15,867 bases of DNA, taken from positions 1-15,867 of the forward strand of contig CAMIHT010000010.1 in assembly GCA_946222725.1 (NCBI GenBank), written 5' to 3'. The number at the start of each line of letters is the position of its first letter. Position 1 is the stretch's first letter. Origin of the DNA: Actinotignum schaalii. GTDB lineage: Bacteria; Actinomycetota; Actinomycetes; Actinomycetales; Actinomycetaceae. The translations under genes were made by a program, and so were the position numbers. This document shows positions 13,758-15,867 of this stretch, piece after piece. The notes beneath the pieces were generated by a model. That model had not been told where the DNA came from. It ran no database searches and was given only the letters and a program-made list of their open reading frames with translations.

Positions 13758-15470
13758 TCAGCGTGCCGCGAGCTGCGAAAAATCGATCACTTGGTCCGCC
13801 CACGCAATTGTGGAGGGGCGGTGAGCAACCATGAGTACCGTGCGGCCCGCGGCGAGGCGCCGTATCGCTTCGCCAATGACTGACTCGGTGATGCCATCCA
13901 GCGCGGAGGTAATTTCGTCGAGGAGGAGGATCGGGCTGTCCTTGAGGAAAGCTCGGGCGATGGCGACGCGTTGTTTTTCCCCGCCGGAAAGCGCATTCCC
14001 ACCCGGCCCGACCTGGGTGTCCAGACCGGCGGGCAGCCGCTCGATAACCGGATCCAGCCCGGCCTGGCTTACCGCGGTGAGGATTTCCTCCTCTGTGGCA
14101 TCCGGCTTAGCCAGCGTCAAGTTTTCCCGGATGGACCCACTGAAGAGGTAAACGTCCTGGAACACCATTGCGATGTGGCGCATGGGCTGGCATTCGTGAA
14201 TATCGCGCCCGCCGAGCGTGACGGTTCCGCTTTGCGGCTGCCAAAAACCGGCGGCCAAAGCCAAGGCAGTAGTTTTACCGGAACCGGAGGGGCCAACCAG
14301 GGCGGTTACCTTCCCGGCCGGTGCTTTCAAGTTGAGATCACACAGCACGGGGAAGCGCGGATCGTAGCCAAAAGTCACCCCGGAAAACTCGATGGTGCTA
14401 TCCGCGAGCGCGCCCGGATCCGTATTCGCAGGTACATCCGGGTCCACGTTCGCAGGCGTGGCGACAGTCGTGATATTGGGTTGTTCCTCGGCAGCCGCGA
14501 TGATTTCGTGCACCCGCTCGAGAGCTTGCATGGAATCTGTAAGAGCCGTGGAGTATAAAACTGATTGCGAGAGCGGAAGATTAATACGGGTGAGAACCAC
14601 GGCGATGGCCAGGAAACTCAGAAAGTCCATATCGCCACCAACCACCAGGGCTCCACCCCAGCCCAGACATATGGCGAAAGCGAGCTCAACCAACAGGAGG
14701 AACGCGGAGGCCGGGTGACTTTGACTGCGCAGCGTCCGCAGGATTCCGGTGGACTCGGCCGCGAGAGCCTCATCCAGCGGCTCCCATTGGGTTTGCCCAC
14801 TACCGCGCAGGACTTGCTGGAGTTTCGCGAATTCGATAATCCGCCCGGCTACCCGGCGCGAGAGTCGGGCTTCACTGGCTTGGGCTTCGCGCACCGCCCG
14901 GTGCATCCAGCCCCAGATGAACCACAATCCCATACTGGTCACCGCGAGGACCACCCCGAGGCGCCATTCCACCACCGTGACCACCACGGCCATGACGAAG
15001 GGAACTACCACCCCTGAGATGACCGCGGGAAATACCAAGGAAGCCAAGTGGGAGAGGGTATTGACGTCTTTCGATGTGGCATTTATGACCGCGGTGCGGC
15101 GGGACGGGGTAAACCACCCGACTGGGAGCCGTACCACCGCCGCGCCAATTTTCTTCATGAGCTCGTCGCAGATTGCGTACACGCTCACCCGGTAGGACCA
15201 GCTCATCGTCACCAGGTAAAGGAAAAATGTGATGGCACCGCTGATGCAAACCGCAATGAGCCAAGAAGACAGCCGCCCATCGGTCGGCGCACTGCCTCCA
15301 GCGCCACCGGAAACTCCGGCGCCACCTTCGGTGAGCAGTACTCGCAGAAAACCGATGAGCATCGCTAAGGTGATGCCTTGAGCCACCGCAGCCGCGGCGT
15401 AGGCCCCGATCAGGATTTTTATTTGGCGCACATTCCCCACGGCGCGCATGGCTTTAAGCATTTTCAGCAT
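13758..15470 (-). CDS. ABC transporter, fused permease and ATPase (IrtAB/YbtPQ-like, second pair, shortened tail)
   Basis: The 570-residue protein has a membrane domain (about residues 15-320, six helices) and an ATPase domain (about 357-570). Motifs are GPSGSGKTT (393-401), FQDVYLFSGS with Gln438, LSGGEKQR (494-501), ILLLDEITSALD (514-525) and H-loop His550. A polar linker (about 330-357) contains two DP.(V/A)PAN-like repeats. The chain ends only 20 residues after the H-loop, at VIDFSQLAAR, lacking the usual 25-40-residue tail (vLd.GriveqGtHeeLl). It overlaps the upstream ABC gene by 7 bp (ATGCTGA); AAGGA lies 6 nt ahead of ATG 15470. It likely forms a heterodimer with the partial gene at the window end. 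The FQDVYLF and LPAGLDTQVG stretches point to the siderophore-importer branch (family knowledge). Confidence 0.85.
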   Translation of the reverse strand: MLKMLKAMRAVGNVRQIKILIGAYAAAAVAQGITLAMLIGFLRVLLTEGGAGVSGGAGGSAPTDGRLSSWLIAVCISGAITFFLYLVTMSWSYRVSVYAICDELMKKIGAAVVRLPVGWFTPSRRTAVINATSKDVNTLSHLASLVFPAVISGVVVPFVMAVVVTVVEWRLGVVLAVTSMGLWFIWGWMHRAVREAQASEARLSRRVAGRIIEFAKLQQVLRGSGQTQWEPLDEALAAESTGILRTLRSQSHPASAFLLLVELAFAICLGWGGALVVGGDMDFLSFLAIAVVLTRINLPLSQSVLYSTALTDSMQALERVHEIIAAAEEQPNITTVATPANVDPDVPANTDPGALADSTIEFSGVTFGYDPRFPVLCDLNLKAPAGKVTALVGPSGSGKTTALALAAGFWQPQSGTVTLGGRDIHECQPMRHIAMVFQDVYLFSGSIRENLTLAKPDATEEEILTAVSQAGLDPVIERLPAGLDTQVGPGGNALSGGEKQRVAIARAFLKDSPILLLDEITSALDGITESVIGEAIRRLAAGRTVLMVAHRPSTIAWADQVIDFSQLAAR

Positions 15471-15867
15471 GGGATTCCTTGCTCTTTCAGCATCTCGCGG
15501 TACAGGCCCGCGGTGGCCGCGAGTTCTTCGTGGCGGCCAGATTGTACGATTCGCCCGTTATCAATCACCAGAATCTGGTCGGCTTGGGCGAGGCCACTTA
15601 GCCGGTGGGCGATCACCAAAGTAGAGCTATGCCCGCGCCGCGCCGCGATGACCTGGCGCAGAGCCTGCGCGGTATGGGTATCTTGATGCGCACTTGCTTC
15701 GTCCAAAATAAGGAGGGGAGGATCGGCTAGCAAGGTACGGGCGATGCTCAAACGCTGCGCCTCACCACCGGAAAGAACAGCGCTTTCCCCCAAGATCGTG
15801 TCATACCCGGCCGGGAGCGCAGCTATGCGCTCGGCTATATGCGCGCGGGCCGCAGCTTCCTGTATCT
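15464..15867 (-). CDS. ABC transporter ATPase domain, 5' part beyond window
   Basis: The frame is open to the window end (first full codon at 15865), so only the last 134 residues are seen and the TTG near 15793 is not the start. Visible motifs are LPAGYDTILGE, signature LSGGEAQR, Walker B LLILDE with a D-loop reading HQD (SAHQD instead of SALD), and H-loop VIAHRL followed by the normal tail DNGRIVQSGRHEELAA. It overlaps the next gene by 7 bp and is its likely heterodimer partner. The upstream membrane domain is outside the window. Confidence 0.85.
   Translation of the reverse strand, partial: IQEAAARAHIAERIAALPAGYDTILGESAVLSGGEAQRLSIARTLLADPPLLILDEASAHQDTHTAQALRQVIAARRGHSSTLVIAHRLSGLAQADQILVIDNGRIVQSGRHEELAATAGLYREMLKEQGIPC

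Overview
This is a high-GC, gene-dense window with Shine-Dalgarno-led starts, several 2-8 bp gene overlaps, actinobacterial gene families (YhgE/Pip, FecCD-type uptake, IrtAB/YbtPQ-like ABC pairs) and DtxR/IdeR-like boxes. It most likely comes from an actinomycete of the Actinomycetaceae type (inference; the genus cannot be fixed from sequence alone). The theme is iron or metal-chelate acquisition, interrupted by small accessory islands.

Layout, left to right. (1) 1-2415: 3' part of a YhgE/Pip-type membrane protein. (2) 2468-6269: a promoter carrying a DtxR-like box, a strong 5' leader hairpin, and two overlapping genes for a heterodimeric six-helix ABC transporter resembling the siderophore importers IrtAB/YbtPQ. 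(3) 6262-7842: an accessory island with a 19-bp tandem repeat, a long hairpin element, an array of four 23-bp direct repeats, and a AAA+ ATPase of the DUF4143 type that is probably leaderless. (4) 7920-12401: a compact five-gene operon behind a near-consensus promoter overlapped by a second DtxR-like box. It encodes a lipoprotein substrate-binding protein, a FecCD permease, an ATPase and two small cysteine-free proteins that look like class I glutamine-amidotransferase (ThuA-like) folds. (5) 12510-13579: a convergent-gene hairpin, an orphan RelB/DinJ-type antitoxin, a second copy of the long hairpin element and an SdpI-family membrane protein. (6) 13577-15867, minus strand: a second heterodimeric ABC pair of the same class, one member with a shortened C-terminus and the other cut by the window end.

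Working model: the FecBCD-type system and the IrtAB/YbtPQ-like pairs all handle ferric chelates and are repressed by a DtxR/IdeR regulator when iron is plentiful. The two small proteins at the end of the FecBCD operon are the best candidates for an undescribed accessory step, such as binding or processing the imported ligand in the cytoplasm. The 23-bp repeat array ahead of the DUF4143 ATPase and the two-copy hairpin element are the clearest non-coding signals not explained by the genes.
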